A stretch of 33,143 bases of DNA from Planctomycetota bacterium (GTDB taxonomy: Bacteria > Planctomycetota > UBA1135 > UBA2386). Below, piece by piece: positions 21,484-29,733 of the stretch. Numbering within the stretch: position 1 is the stretch's first letter; each line of letters begins with the position of its first letter. Location: contig VGZG01000033.1 in the NCBI GenBank assembly GCA_016872675.1, positions 1-33,143 on the forward strand, given 5' to 3'. Both the position numbers and the translations under genes were made by a program. The notes under the pieces are model-generated. The model made no database searches and had not been told where the DNA came from. It worked only from the letters and a program-made list of their open reading frames with translations.

Positions 21484-23697
21484 TCAGTTGCCGCGCCGGC
21501 TGCGGCGACCGCCACCCTGACCGCGCGAGGCACGCTCGTACTCGGGCAGCTCGAACGCCTCCGGCGGCAGCGCCTGCAGCGCCGCGGCCAGCTGCTGCAG
21601 CAGCGCCTCGTCCTTCTGGTCGAGCGCCTTGCCCTTGAGCATCTCGGCGGTCTGCATCGTCGTGATGCCGAGGCCGTCGACCGCGGCCGCTGCCGCCGGG
21701 TTGGCGGCGAAGCTGCGCTGTAGCGCGCCGAAGCAGCCGGCGAGGTCGCCGCGCTGCAGCAGCAGGCGGGCGATGCCGCCGTGCGCGACGGCGACGAAGT
21801 GGCTGGCGTCGTCGCCGGTGCGCTCGCGGTAGGTCGCAAAGCGCTGTAGCGCGCGCTCGTAGCAGGCCATCGCCGGCTCGGCCACCGACTTCTGCCGGTG
21901 CGCCTCGGCGGCGACCAGCGACGCGTAGCCGCCAAACCACGACTCGGTCGGCGCGGCGTCGGCGGCGGCGCAGCGGTCGGCGTACTTCGCTTCGAGCGCG
22001 TCAGGGCCGCCGCGCAGCAGCCGGCCGCGCAACCGTTCGTGCAGCAGCGCCGACGACGGGAAACGCTGTAGGCCGCGCGCCAGCACGCCGTCGGTGTCGG
22101 GCGCGCCGAAGAACAGCAGGAAGTCGAAGTGGTGGGCGACCTGCGCGTCGGTGCCGAGCGGGTGCTTGCCGAGCAGCGAGTACGCGGTGTGGATGTCGTT
22201 CATCCACGCCGGCTCCCAATCGCGCTTGCCGCGCACCGCGGCGACGATCGCCTCCTGGCGCGCCTCGGCGAACAGCGCCAACAACTCCATCGCGACGCGG
22301 CCCGGCGCGTCCGGCGGCAGTTGCGGCGCGGCGGCGATCGCCAGCTCGTAGGCCTTGGCGTTGTCGCCCTGCTGGCGCGCGAGCAGCGCGCGCAGGGCCG
22401 CTGGTCGCCAGCCCTGCGCGCCGAGCGTCTGCGCGGCGTCGAGGTTGCGGGCGCAGTCGTCGAGCGCGAACTGGCACTGGCTCTGCGCCAGCCGTGCGCC
22501 GCCGCGCGCGGTCGTCGCGGTCGTCTCGTAGGCGAGCAGCAGGCTCGACTCGGCGACGTCGAGGCGCACGTCGGCGGACTCGGGCTTGGCCTTCAGCGCT
22601 TCGTCGCGTGCGGCGGCCTCGGCGGCGCGGTCGCGCCCGACTGCCGCAGCAGCGTAGTCCTGCGCCGACAGGGCGTTGTTCCACCGGGCGCCGTCGAGCG
22701 CCGAGTCGCCGCCGGCGAGGCCGGCGTGGGCGGCGGCGAGGCTCTGCGCGCGGCCCGACGCGAAGCGCCGCAGCGACTTCGCCAGCGCCTGCCGCTCATC
22801 GGCGGCCATCGGCGCCTGCAGCGCGTCGGCGATCAGTTCGACGGCGTTGGGGTCGGCGGCGACGAGCATGCCCTGGCGCGCCTTCTGCGCGAGGTCGGGG
22901 TCGAGGCCGAACGCCGCCTGCCGCAGCAGTTCGATCGGCGCCTTGTCGCCGGCGCCGAGCGCGGCCGCCAGCATCGCCGCGCGCTGCTGGCTGTCGGCCT
23001 TGGCGAACAGTCGCTCGATCTCCTCGCGGTCCTGGCTGTCGGGGCTCTCGATCTTCTCCTTCAGCGAGCGGTCGCCGCGCACGATCGGCTGCGTCTGCAC
23101 CTGGCGCTTCTGGATGCCGTCGCGCAGCGTGTCGAACACCGACTTGGTGTCCCACGTGTAGAACACGTCGTAGACCTCGCTGCCGTCGAGCTCGACCATG
23201 ATGTGGCGCGGCGAGATGCGCTTACCGTCGAGGAACTTCTCGTACACCAGCGGCTCCAGCGCCATGTGCTCGCCGCAAGTCACCGTGCCCAGGCGCGGGC
23301 AGGGGATGCGCCGGCCCTGGTCGTCGTGGTCGCGCGGCGTGTGGCGGTAGACCGACGCGATGACGCAGACGTACGGCTCCCAGAGCCTGGCGATCTCGGG
23401 GTCGCGGTAGCGCACGCCGGCGTAGTGCTCGCTGGCGATCTCGCCATCCATGTTGACGCACACCAGGATCGGGCGCTTGGTCTGCTGCGACAGCCGCAGG
23501 GCGTCGTCCCAGGTGCGCTGCCAGCGGATCGCCACCGGCTTCTGCCAGTCGGTCGCCGTCGGCGCGTACCACATCTGCTCCGGGATCAGGCCCGGTGGTT
23601 GCGGCACGCCTTCCTGCGCGCGCAGCGCGGGGGCGGCCAGCAGGGTGGCGATGGCGAACGGCAGCAGCAGCCCGGACGGCTTGCGACGGAACGACAT
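21484..23697 (-). CDS. Secreted thioredoxin-fold / TPR-like protein lacking a CxxC motif
   Basis: A 737-aa protein. The ATG at 23697 gives a signal peptide with a basic start (MSFRRKPSG) and a hydrophobic stretch ending near LRAQ (residue 28). Residues about 62-190 look like a thioredoxin fold: KRPILVCVNMDGEIASEHY, then RHIMVELDG as the core strand. The usual CxxC is replaced by NMDGEIAS. Two cysteines eight residues apart (Cys133 and Cys141, in IPCPRLGTVTCGEH) lie in an insertion and could form another redox or metal site. The remainder (about 200-720) is alpha-helical, rich in Ala and Gln, and looks like degenerate TPR repeats (for example AKAYELAIAAAPQLPPDA). A basic GGGRRSRRGN tail ends it. 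Function unknown; protein-protein contact in the periplasm is likely. Confidence 0.72.
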   Translation of the reverse strand: MSFRRKPSGLLLPFAIATLLAAPALRAQEGVPQPPGLIPEQMWYAPTATDWQKPVAIRWQRTWDDALRLSQQTKRPILVCVNMDGEIASEHYAGVRYRDPEIARLWEPYVCVIASVYRHTPRDHDDQGRRIPCPRLGTVTCGEHMALEPLVYEKFLDGKRISPRHIMVELDGSEVYDVFYTWDTKSVFDTLRDGIQKRQVQTQPIVRGDRSLKEKIESPDSQDREEIERLFAKADSQQRAAMLAAALGAGDKAPIELLRQAAFGLDPDLAQKARQGMLVAADPNAVELIADALQAPMAADERQALAKSLRRFASGRAQSLAAAHAGLAGGDSALDGARWNNALSAQDYAAAAVGRDRAAEAAARDEALKAKPESADVRLDVAESSLLLAYETTATTARGGARLAQSQCQFALDDCARNLDAAQTLGAQGWRPAALRALLARQQGDNAKAYELAIAAAPQLPPDAPGRVAMELLALFAEARQEAIVAAVRGKRDWEPAWMNDIHTAYSLLGKHPLGTDAQVAHHFDFLLFFGAPDTDGVLARGLQRFPSSALLHERLRGRLLRGGPDALEAKYADRCAAADAAPTESWFGGYASLVAAEAHRQKSVAEPAMACYERALQRFATYRERTGDDASHFVAVAHGGIARLLLQRGDLAGCFGALQRSFAANPAAAAAVDGLGITTMQTAEMLKGKALDQKDEALLQQLAAALQALPPEAFELPEYERASRGQGGGRRSRRGN

Positions 23698-23705
23698 GGC
23701 GGCAG

Positions 23706-23711
23706 AGGATA
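23706..23711 (-). promoter_or_regulatory. Near-leaderless -10 box of the thioredoxin-fold gene
   Basis: Minus-strand TATCCT, a good -10 match, is eight bases before the ATG at 23697. It lies in the 34-base gap after the 123-aa gene, so this gene may have its own promoter as well as read-through. Confidence 0.45.
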
Positions 23712-23731
23712 GCCGCGCGCGGTCGATGGCG

Positions 23732-24103
23732 TCACGTCGCGCCGAGGTAGCCGGTGACGATCGCCTGGGCGGCTGCGAAATCGGGCGCCCCGCTGCGCGT
23801 CTGCAGGTCCTCGCCGGTGCGGACGAACAGCCGCAGCGTCGCGCGCACCACCGGTTCGAAGCGCAGCCGCGCGTACAGCCGCACACGTTCGACGTCGTCG
23901 TCGGTGGCTTCCGAGCCGTCCTCGGCGAAGCCATGCGCGATCGTGGCGACGTGCACGAAGCGCTCGGCCAGCCACTCGCGGTTGCGCACCTGTTGCGGCA
24001 TCGCCATGCAAAGCGCCACGAGGCCGCCGACGACCTTGCGGTCGAGCTGGTCGAGCGCCTGCAGTTCGGCGCGCACCTCGTCGGCGGTGGGCAGGCGGTC
24101 CAT
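23732..24103 (-). CDS. Hypothetical alpha-helical cytoplasmic protein, 123 aa
   Basis: Begins MDRLPTADEVRAELQALDQLDRK and is predominantly charged and helical with no signal peptide or membrane segment. There are no catalytic or metal-binding motifs that I recognise. Codon use matches neighbouring genes (G/C-ending third positions), and the other frames over this stretch lack family motifs. It diverges from cdd with a 95-base gap and precedes the thioredoxin-fold gene by 34 bases, so the two may be co-transcribed. The segment LRFEPVVRATLRLFVRTGED suggests a helical-bundle protein, but no function follows from this. Confidence 0.65.
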   Translation of the reverse strand: MDRLPTADEVRAELQALDQLDRKVVGGLVALCMAMPQQVRNREWLAERFVHVATIAHGFAEDGSEATDDDVERVRLYARLRFEPVVRATLRLFVRTGEDLQTRSGAPDFAAAQAIVTGYLGAT

Positions 24104-24162
24104 CGGCGCGGCGTTCTACGGCCGCCGCCGACCGCCGTCGATGCATTCGTGCGCCGCGTGCT

Positions 24163-24192
24163 TTGCCGGCGCGGGTGGGGGCGCGGTACCGT
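24163..24192 (+). promoter_or_regulatory. Leaderless cdd promoter TTGCCG-18-TACCGT
   Basis: TTGCCG (24163-24168) and TACCGT (24187-24192) are 18 bases apart, and the ATG at 24199 follows six bases later, exactly at the predicted transcription start. This is the clearest leaderless arrangement in the window because both promoter boxes are visible. Confidence 0.5.
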
Positions 24193-24198
24193 GCGGCG

Positions 24199-24630
24199 AT
24201 GGCCAAGCTCTCCAAGGCCCTCGCCGCCGACCTCGTCGCCAGAGCCCGCGCCGTCCGCCAGCGCGCCTACGTCGCTGGCAGCGGCTTTCGCGTCGGCGCT
24301 GCCGTGCTCGGCGGCAGCGGCGCGGTCTACGTCGGCTGCAACGTCGAGAACGCCAGCTACGGCCTGACGATCTGCGCCGAGCGCGCCGCCGTCTGCGCCG
24401 CCATCGCCGCTGGCGAACGCGAACTGCGCGCCGTCGCCGTCGTCACTGGCCTGCAGGATCCGGCGCGGCCGTGCGGCGCCTGCCGACAGGTGCTCGCCGA
24501 GTTCGCGCCGGCGCGCGGCGACCTCGCAGTGCTGCTCGCCGGCAGCGGCAAGGCGGTGGCGCGCACGACGATCGCGCGGCTGCTGCCTGATCGCTTCAAC
24601 TTCGCCGACATCGCCAAGGGTCGCGGCTGA
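24199..24630 (+). CDS. cdd: Cytidine deaminase
   Basis: A 143-aa zinc enzyme converting cytidine and deoxycytidine to uridine and deoxyuridine. The active-site motif is CAERAAV (59-65), with Cys59 as zinc ligand and Glu61 as proton shuttle. The second zinc motif is PCGACRQVLAEF (91-102), with Cys92 and Cys95, the tetrameric three-cysteine type. GCNVENASYG (46-55) is the substrate-binding signature. The length is typical of the small homotetrameric family. It is followed after 151 bases by deoC and the aldehyde dehydrogenase, which together outline deoxynucleoside catabolism. The ATG at 24199 is chosen because the family begins near here; an upstream in-frame start (24163) would lie inside the promoter. 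Confidence 0.95.
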   Translation: MAKLSKALAADLVARARAVRQRAYVAGSGFRVGAAVLGGSGAVYVGCNVENASYGLTICAERAAVCAAIAAGERELRAVAVVTGLQDPARPCGACRQVLAEFAPARGDLAVLLAGSGKAVARTTIARLLPDRFNFADIAKGRG

Positions 24631-24638
24631 TCACGCGG

Positions 24639-24692
24639 GGCCCGACTGGCCGCGATCGCTCCGATCGTTCACTGCGCCGTCGCGGTCGGGCC
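24639..24692 (+). terminator. Nested hairpin between cdd and deoC (terminator or attenuator)
   Basis: GGCCCGAC (24639-24646) pairs with GTCGGGCC (24685-24692). Inside, CGATCG (24653-24658) pairs with CGATCG (24662-24667) across a 3-base loop. The hairpin lies nine bases after the cdd stop and is followed by a G run rather than a T run, so it may act as a partial terminator, a 3'-end stabiliser or a processing site rather than a classical terminator. Confidence 0.45.
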
Positions 24693-24781
24693 GTGGGGGG
24701 GGTGATGGGACGACGCTGATGCCTGCGGGCGCGCGCGCCGTCGACTTCTGGCGCGGCGTTCGGCACGATCCCCGACTCCGC

Positions 24782-25690
24782 ATGGCAGCGTCCTCCTCCC
24801 TGTCCGGTCTGCGCGTCCCGCCGGTCGACGCCGTCGCGCTCGAGACGCGCGCCGCCGACCTCGGCACGCGCTCGCTCAAGAAGGCGGCGAAGGTCCAGGG
24901 CCTGAAGCTCGCCATCGCGATGATGGACCTGACCACGCTGGAGGGCATGGACACGCCCGGCAAGGTCCGCCAACTGTGCGGCAAGGCGGCGCGGCCGCTG
25001 CCGACGCGGCCCGACGTGCCGGCGTGCGCCGCCGTCTGCGTCTATCCCGACCTCGTCCCGGTCGCGGTCGCAGCGCTCGCCGGCACCGGCGTGCAGGTGG
25101 CGTCGGTCGCCACCGGCTTCCCCGCCGGCCGCATCGACCGCGCCAGCAAGCTGCGCGAGGTCGCGCGCGCGGTGCGCGACGGCGCCACCGAGATCGACAT
25201 GGTGATCGATCGCGGCGCCTTCCTCGCGGGGCGGCACGGCTTCGTCGCCGACGAGATCCGCGCGGTGAAGGACGCCTGCGGCCCCGCACACCTCAAGGTC
25301 ATCCTCGAGACCGGCGAACTGAAGACCTACGACAACGTGCGGCTCGCGTGCCGGCTGGCGCTGCACGCCGGCGGCGACTTCCTCAAGACCTCGACCGGCA
25401 AGGTCGCGCCGGCGAGCACGCTGCCGGTCGTGCTGCTGATGCTCGAAGAGGTGCGCGACCACTTCCTCGCCACCGGCCGCATGGTCGGCGTCAAGGCCGC
25501 CGGCGGCATCCGCACCGGCAAGGACGCGCTGAAGTACCTCGTCACCGTCGCCGAGACGTGCGGCGACCGCTGGCTGTCGCCGGCGTGGTTCCGCTTCGGC
25601 GCGAGTTCGCTGCTCAACGACGTGTTGATGCAGTTGGAGAAGGAGCGCACGGGCCGCTACCAACGCCCGACCGACTTCAGCGCCGACTGA
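24782..25690 (+). CDS. deoC: Deoxyribose-phosphate aldolase
   Basis: A 302-aa cytoplasmic class I aldolase that splits 2-deoxyribose-5-phosphate into glyceraldehyde-3-phosphate and acetaldehyde. Motifs are MMDLTTLEG (47-55), CVYPDLV (about 83), TEIDMVID (proton-relay Asp), DFLKTSTGK with Schiff-base Lys202, and VGVKAAGGIRT with Lys238. The 302-aa length matches the longer DeoC form rather than the 220-aa Gram-positive form. I start at 24782 (MAASSSLSGL); an in-frame ATG at 24719 would add 21 residues with no family similarity. The aldehyde dehydrogenase gene starts 12 bases after its stop, so the acetaldehyde product is likely passed to that enzyme. Confidence 0.94.
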   Translation: MAASSSLSGLRVPPVDAVALETRAADLGTRSLKKAAKVQGLKLAIAMMDLTTLEGMDTPGKVRQLCGKAARPLPTRPDVPACAAVCVYPDLVPVAVAALAGTGVQVASVATGFPAGRIDRASKLREVARAVRDGATEIDMVIDRGAFLAGRHGFVADEIRAVKDACGPAHLKVILETGELKTYDNVRLACRLALHAGGDFLKTSTGKVAPASTLPVVLLMLEEVRDHFLATGRMVGVKAAGGIRTGKDALKYLVTVAETCGDRWLSPAWFRFGASSLLNDVLMQLEKERTGRYQRPTDFSAD

Positions 25691-25702
25691 GCGCACCTCG
25701 CC

Positions 25703-27256
25703 ATGAAGACCAACGACAGCACGCGGAGCGGTGGCAGCAAGGCCGGCAAGGCGGGTGGCGCAGCGCGCGGCAGGCGCGGCGCTGCGCGCGAACTGAACTT
25801 CGGCGGCGTCTGGTCGTACGCGCCAGCGCCCGAGGCGACCGAAGTAGCGCCGATCCCGGCCCGGCAGGAACTCTTCGTCGGCGGCGCGTGGACCAAGCCC
25901 ATGTCCGGTCGCTACTTCGCCACGACCAACCCGGCGACCGAGGCCGTCCTCGGCGAAGTCGCCCACGCCGACGCGCGCGACGTCGCCGCCGCGGTGAAGG
26001 CGGCGACCAAGGCGTTCCCGGCGTGGCGCAAGCTCCCCGGCGACGAGCGCGCCCGCTACCTCTACCGCGTCGCGCGCATCCTGCAGGAGCGCGCCCGCGA
26101 GTTCGCGGTGCTGGAGACGCTCGACAACGGCAAGCCGATCAAGGAGACGCGCGACGTCGACGTGCCACTCGCAGCACAGCACTTCTTCCATCACGCCGGC
26201 TGGGCCGACAAGCTCGACCTGCTGTTCCCCGGCCAATCGCCGGAGCCGCTCGGCGTGGTGGGGCAGGTGATCCCATGGAACTTCCCGCTGCTGATGGCGG
26301 CATGGAAGCTGGCGCCAGCGCTCGCCGCCGGCAACACGGTGGTGCTGAAGCCCGCCGAGTCGTCGCCGCTGACGGCGCTGCGGCTGTGCGAGGTGTTCCA
26401 GCAGGCGGGCCTGCCGCCGGGCGTCGTCAACGTCGTGACCGGCGACGGCGCGACCGGCGCGGCGCTGGTGCGGCACCCGGGGCTCGCGAAGGTCGCGTTC
26501 ACCGGCAGCACCGAGGTCGGCAAGGAGATCCAGCGCACGCTCGCCGGCAGCGGCCGCGAGTTGACGCTCGAACTCGGCGGCAAGGCGGCGCACATCGTCT
26601 GCGAGGACGCCGCGCTCGACCAGGCGGTCGAAGGCGTGGTGCGCGGCATCTTCTTCAACCAGGGGCACGTCTGCTGCGCCGGCTCGCGCCTGCTCGTGCA
26701 GGAGGGCGTGCACGACGCATTCGTGCAGAAGCTGGCGCGGCGCATGGCGCGCATCCGGGTTGGCAACCCGCTCGACAAGAACACCGACATGGGGGCGATC
26801 CACAGCCAGGCGCAGCTCGCGCGCATCCGTGAGCTGGTCGCCGACGGCGTCGCCGCCGGTTGCGAACTGCACCAGCCCGCCTGCGCGCTGCCCAAGAAGG
26901 GCTTCTGGTTCCCGCCGACGATGTTCACCGGTGTCTCGCTCGGCCACCGCATCGCGCGCGAAGAGATCTTCGGCCCGGTGCTGTCGGTGATGACGTGGCG
27001 CACGCCGGACGAAGCGATCGAGAAGGCCAACAACAGCAGCTACGGCCTGTCGGCCGGCGTCTGGACCGACAAGGGCGCGCGCATCCTGTGGTTCGCCGAG
27101 CGTCTGCGCGCCGGCGTGGTGTGGAACAACACGTTCAACCGCTTCGATGCGGCGTCGCCGTTCGGCGGCTACAAGGAATCGGGCTTCGGCCGCGAGGGCG
27201 GCAAGCAGGGCATGCGCGCGTACGTCCGCTTGCAGGGCGCGCTGGCATCGGGCTGA
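25703..27256 (+). CDS. NAD(P)-dependent aldehyde dehydrogenase, probably acetaldehyde to acetate
   Basis: A 517-aa member of the classical ALDH superfamily. It shows VIPWNFPLLMAAWKLAPAL (cofactor and substrate region), VVLKPAE, FTGSTEVGK (cofactor loop), LELGGK with Glu290 and NQGHVCCAGSRL with catalytic Cys324; the residue after Gly in that motif is His where most ALDHs have Gln or Glu. EEIFGPVLSV and NNTFNRFD are late conserved segments. Residues 1-35 are a Gly/Ala/Arg/Lys-rich extension, followed by LNFGGVWSYAPAPE, an N-terminal segment I associate with ALDHs encoded beside deoC. No acyl-CoA-reductase features are seen, so oxidation to a free acid is expected. The 12-base spacing to deoC supports co-translation. 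Confidence 0.9.
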   Translation: MKTNDSTRSGGSKAGKAGGAARGRRGAARELNFGGVWSYAPAPEATEVAPIPARQELFVGGAWTKPMSGRYFATTNPATEAVLGEVAHADARDVAAAVKAATKAFPAWRKLPGDERARYLYRVARILQERAREFAVLETLDNGKPIKETRDVDVPLAAQHFFHHAGWADKLDLLFPGQSPEPLGVVGQVIPWNFPLLMAAWKLAPALAAGNTVVLKPAESSPLTALRLCEVFQQAGLPPGVVNVVTGDGATGAALVRHPGLAKVAFTGSTEVGKEIQRTLAGSGRELTLELGGKAAHIVCEDAALDQAVEGVVRGIFFNQGHVCCAGSRLLVQEGVHDAFVQKLARRMARIRVGNPLDKNTDMGAIHSQAQLARIRELVADGVAAGCELHQPACALPKKGFWFPPTMFTGVSLGHRIAREEIFGPVLSVMTWRTPDEAIEKANNSSYGLSAGVWTDKGARILWFAERLRAGVVWNNTFNRFDAASPFGGYKESGFGREGGKQGMRAYVRLQGALASG

Positions 27257-27367
27257 TCGATGCGTCACGCCGGTTGACGGTTCCGGCGCAGCGCATTTCC
27301 GCGTGCACAAAATGAGACCCGCGCGACTGGCTGCCAAATGGCGACCCACGGGGAACCCAAACTGTGC

Positions 27368-27373
27368 TACGCT
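27368..27373 (+). promoter_or_regulatory. Candidate -10 box of the first modular secreted gene
   Basis: TACGCT preceded by TGC (extended -10). Predicted start about 27380, giving a leader of roughly 105 bases. The 228-base stretch between the dehydrogenase and this gene otherwise shows no gene or strong hairpin. Confidence 0.4.
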
Positions 27374-27484
27374 GCGTCCGAGTGGCATCCGTTGAATGGC
27401 TGTGGCGCGAGCCGCAGTCGGATTCCAGAAATCGTTCGCCCCCATTTTCACGTTCCAGCGAGTCCCTTTCCCATGTTCTCATCC

Positions 27485-29458
27485 ATGCGTTTCTTCGCTA
27501 CGTCCTCGTTGTTGCTGGCCACGCCGCTGCTGGCCCAGCAGTTCCCCGAAGTCGAGCCGAACGACACCCCTGCCGCCGCGCAGTTTGTCGCCCTGGGCTC
27601 GCAGATCAACTGCAACCTGACCGCGGGTGAGCTGGATTGGTTCCAGTTCACGACGCCGGGCGGATACATGCGCATCGCCTGCATTAGCGGGTCCGACCTG
27701 CAACTGGAGTTGTCGGACGCGACCGGCACGATTGTCCAGGCGTTCAATGACGACGGCCAGGGCCTCGCCCCGTCAATGTGGATGAACATCGCGGCCGGCA
27801 CATACTGCCTGCGCGTTGACGGCTTCTCGGCCACGACTACCGGCGCGTACACGCTGGAGCTCGGCGCCCCGGGCAGCAAGCCGCTGAACGGCAACGAGAT
27901 CGAGCCGAACGACACGGTCGCGACGGCCACCGCGGCCGGCGACGGCGCCCAACTCGGCGGCTCGCTGCGTCCGGCGGTGTCGGTGCTGGCGGACGTCGCC
28001 CTGGCCGGCAGCACGACCACGGTCGTCAATGCCACGGCCGCGCTGACGGCGAGTCTCTACGCCGACGGCCGCTACTGGCTGCGCTGCACGTCGGGCGCGA
28101 ACGCCGGCCTGCGCCGCCGCATCGCCTCCAACACCACCACCAGCATCACGCTCGCCACGGGCTTCACCGCGGCACCTGCCGCCGGCGACACGTACGAGGT
28201 GCTGGAGTACGACTCCGACTACTACCGCATCGACGTCGTGGCGCCGCGCGCGCTGGTGGTGTTCAGCATCACCGAAGGCGATGACACCTGGGTCCGCGGT
28301 TGGTCGTACGAGGTCCGCGACGCCGCCGGCGGGCTGGTCCCCACGACGCTCGGCACCAACGTCGCCGATTCGAGCGTGTACCAAGCCCGCGTCACCAGCT
28401 TCCGCGTGTTCCCGACCGGCACGTACTTCGTGCGCGTGTTCGAGCGCCGTACCGAAGCTACGGGCGCGCCAGCTGTTGCCCCGGCCAACGGCAACTACCG
28501 CTTCGAGGTGAAGATCCGCGACATGAACGTCGGCGGCGTCGTCGTCGAGGGTGCCGAGCCGAACAACACGGTCGCCACGGCGACCCCGATCGCGCCCGGC
28601 CAGCAGGGCGTGGGCAACATCTCGATCAGCACGGGCGCGGACGCCAGTGACCTCTGGGGCCCGATCACGGTCAGCCAGCAGTCGCTGATCTGCTTCCAGA
28701 CCGACGGCGGCGCCGCCCCGGCCCTGGTCGACTCGACGATCCAGCTGTTTCAGCTCACCGACCCGATCGCTGGCACGCTGAGCGCCCCCACGCTCGTCAC
28801 GGCGGGCAACACGCTGAACACCACGGTGGGCGCCAGCCACGGCCGCGGCTCGTTCAACTTCCTGCTGCCGAACACGGTCTACTACCTGGGCGTCCTCAGC
28901 CCCGGCACCAACGCCGCCACGCAGTCCGGCAACTACGTGCTGGAGATCTCGCTGACCGACGCGCCGACCTACTCCGCCGGCAACGTCGCCACGGCCACGG
29001 CCAACGCCGCCGGCTGCGGCACCGCGGGCGTCCCGACCATCGGCCGCGTCATCGCGACCGAGCTGCCGATCCTCGGCCAGACCTACGTCACCCGCACGAC
29101 CAACCTCAACGGTCCGGGCAACCTCGGCCTGATGGTGCTGGGTCTGTCGGGCGCGCAGGGCCCCAGCGGCGCTCCGGCCGGTTCGCCGCAGTCGGTCTAC
29201 AACCCGCAGCCGCTCGACCTGACGCTGCTCGGCGCGCCGGGCTGCACGCTCAACGTCAACCCGCTGCAGATCGACGTGATGCTTGCCGACCCGGTCTCGC
29301 TGGCGGCCGACTACCTGCTGCCGATCCCGAGCGCGCCGGGCCTGCAGGGCTTCACGCTGTTCATGCAGCCGGCGAAGCTCGACTTCCTCACGGGCAACCC
29401 GCTCGGTGTGCAGCCGGGCAACTGGATGCGCATCATCATCGGCACGCGCGCCTTCTGA
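27485..29458 (+). CDS. Secreted modular protein with PPC-like repeats (paralogue 1)
   Basis: A 657-aa protein. The ATG at 27485 (MRFFATSSLLLATPLLAQ, a short signal peptide) is chosen over 27473 because the two downstream paralogues also begin MRF. Right after the signal comes PEVEPNDTPAAAQ, the opening of a pre-peptidase C-terminal (PPC)-like beta domain (to about 128). EPNDT/EPNNT-type openings recur at about 139 and 355, so there are roughly three such units. One copy of a 'CTSGANAGLRRRIASNTT' module (about 170-245) lies between units 2 and 3. The last about 150 residues form the domain shared with the paralogues (GCGTAGVPTIGRV ... QPGNWMRIIIGTRAF). It is rich in Thr, Ala and Gly with few cysteines and no catalytic motif: a structural or surface role is likely. 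Confidence 0.85.
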   Translation: MRFFATSSLLLATPLLAQQFPEVEPNDTPAAAQFVALGSQINCNLTAGELDWFQFTTPGGYMRIACISGSDLQLELSDATGTIVQAFNDDGQGLAPSMWMNIAAGTYCLRVDGFSATTTGAYTLELGAPGSKPLNGNEIEPNDTVATATAAGDGAQLGGSLRPAVSVLADVALAGSTTTVVNATAALTASLYADGRYWLRCTSGANAGLRRRIASNTTTSITLATGFTAAPAAGDTYEVLEYDSDYYRIDVVAPRALVVFSITEGDDTWVRGWSYEVRDAAGGLVPTTLGTNVADSSVYQARVTSFRVFPTGTYFVRVFERRTEATGAPAVAPANGNYRFEVKIRDMNVGGVVVEGAEPNNTVATATPIAPGQQGVGNISISTGADASDLWGPITVSQQSLICFQTDGGAAPALVDSTIQLFQLTDPIAGTLSAPTLVTAGNTLNTTVGASHGRGSFNFLLPNTVYYLGVLSPGTNAATQSGNYVLEISLTDAPTYSAGNVATATANAAGCGTAGVPTIGRVIATELPILGQTYVTRTTNLNGPGNLGLMVLGLSGAQGPSGAPAGSPQSVYNPQPLDLTLLGAPGCTLNVNPLQIDVMLADPVSLAADYLLPIPSAPGLQGFTLFMQPAKLDFLTGNPLGVQPGNWMRIIIGTRAF

Positions 29459-29508
29459 TCCTGCCGCACGGCAGTCGCGCGGCGCCTGCATGACGCAGGC
29501 GCACGCGC

Positions 29509-29544
29509 CGCGACCAGCGCCCGCGAGGGCGCTGGTCGCGTTTT
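29509..29544 (+). terminator. Strong terminator after paralogue 1, GCGA loop
   Basis: A perfect 14-bp stem (29509-29522 with 29527-29540) closed by a GCGA tetraloop and followed by TTTT. Two more hairpins precede it in the same 3' region: 29461-29474 (CTGCC/GGCAG) and 29482-29502 (GCGCCTGC/GCAGGCGC). Confidence 0.85.
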
Positions 29545-29616
29545 GGGGGACCGCAATTGGCGTGGGCCGCAGCCGCAGCGGGGGCGGCACTGCATCGTCG
29601 CGCGCGAGTGGGGGGC

Positions 29617-29644
29617 TTTTGCATCGCGCGTTGCGTGCTAGCTT
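29617..29644 (+). promoter_or_regulatory. Candidate promoter of paralogue 2
   Basis: TTTTGC (29617-29622) and TAGCTT (29639-29644) are 16 bases apart, with TGC before the -10. Predicted start about 29651 and a leader of about 83 bases. It lies directly after the terminator of paralogue 1, so the two genes are separate units. Confidence 0.45.
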
Positions 29645-29733
29645 ATGTCCCGTTCTGCCGCCTCGTCGCCGAGGCACTAGCGTCTCCAATCGGCAGCGCG
29701 CGCTGCCGCCTCCATTCTCGAACCGAGTCCCCT

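Noticed and set aside
24719-24781. Upstream start for deoC adding 21 residues
   Set aside because: The extra residues (MPAGARAVDFWRGVRHDPRLR) have no DeoC similarity and follow the inter-gene hairpin; the ATG at 24782 fits the family better.
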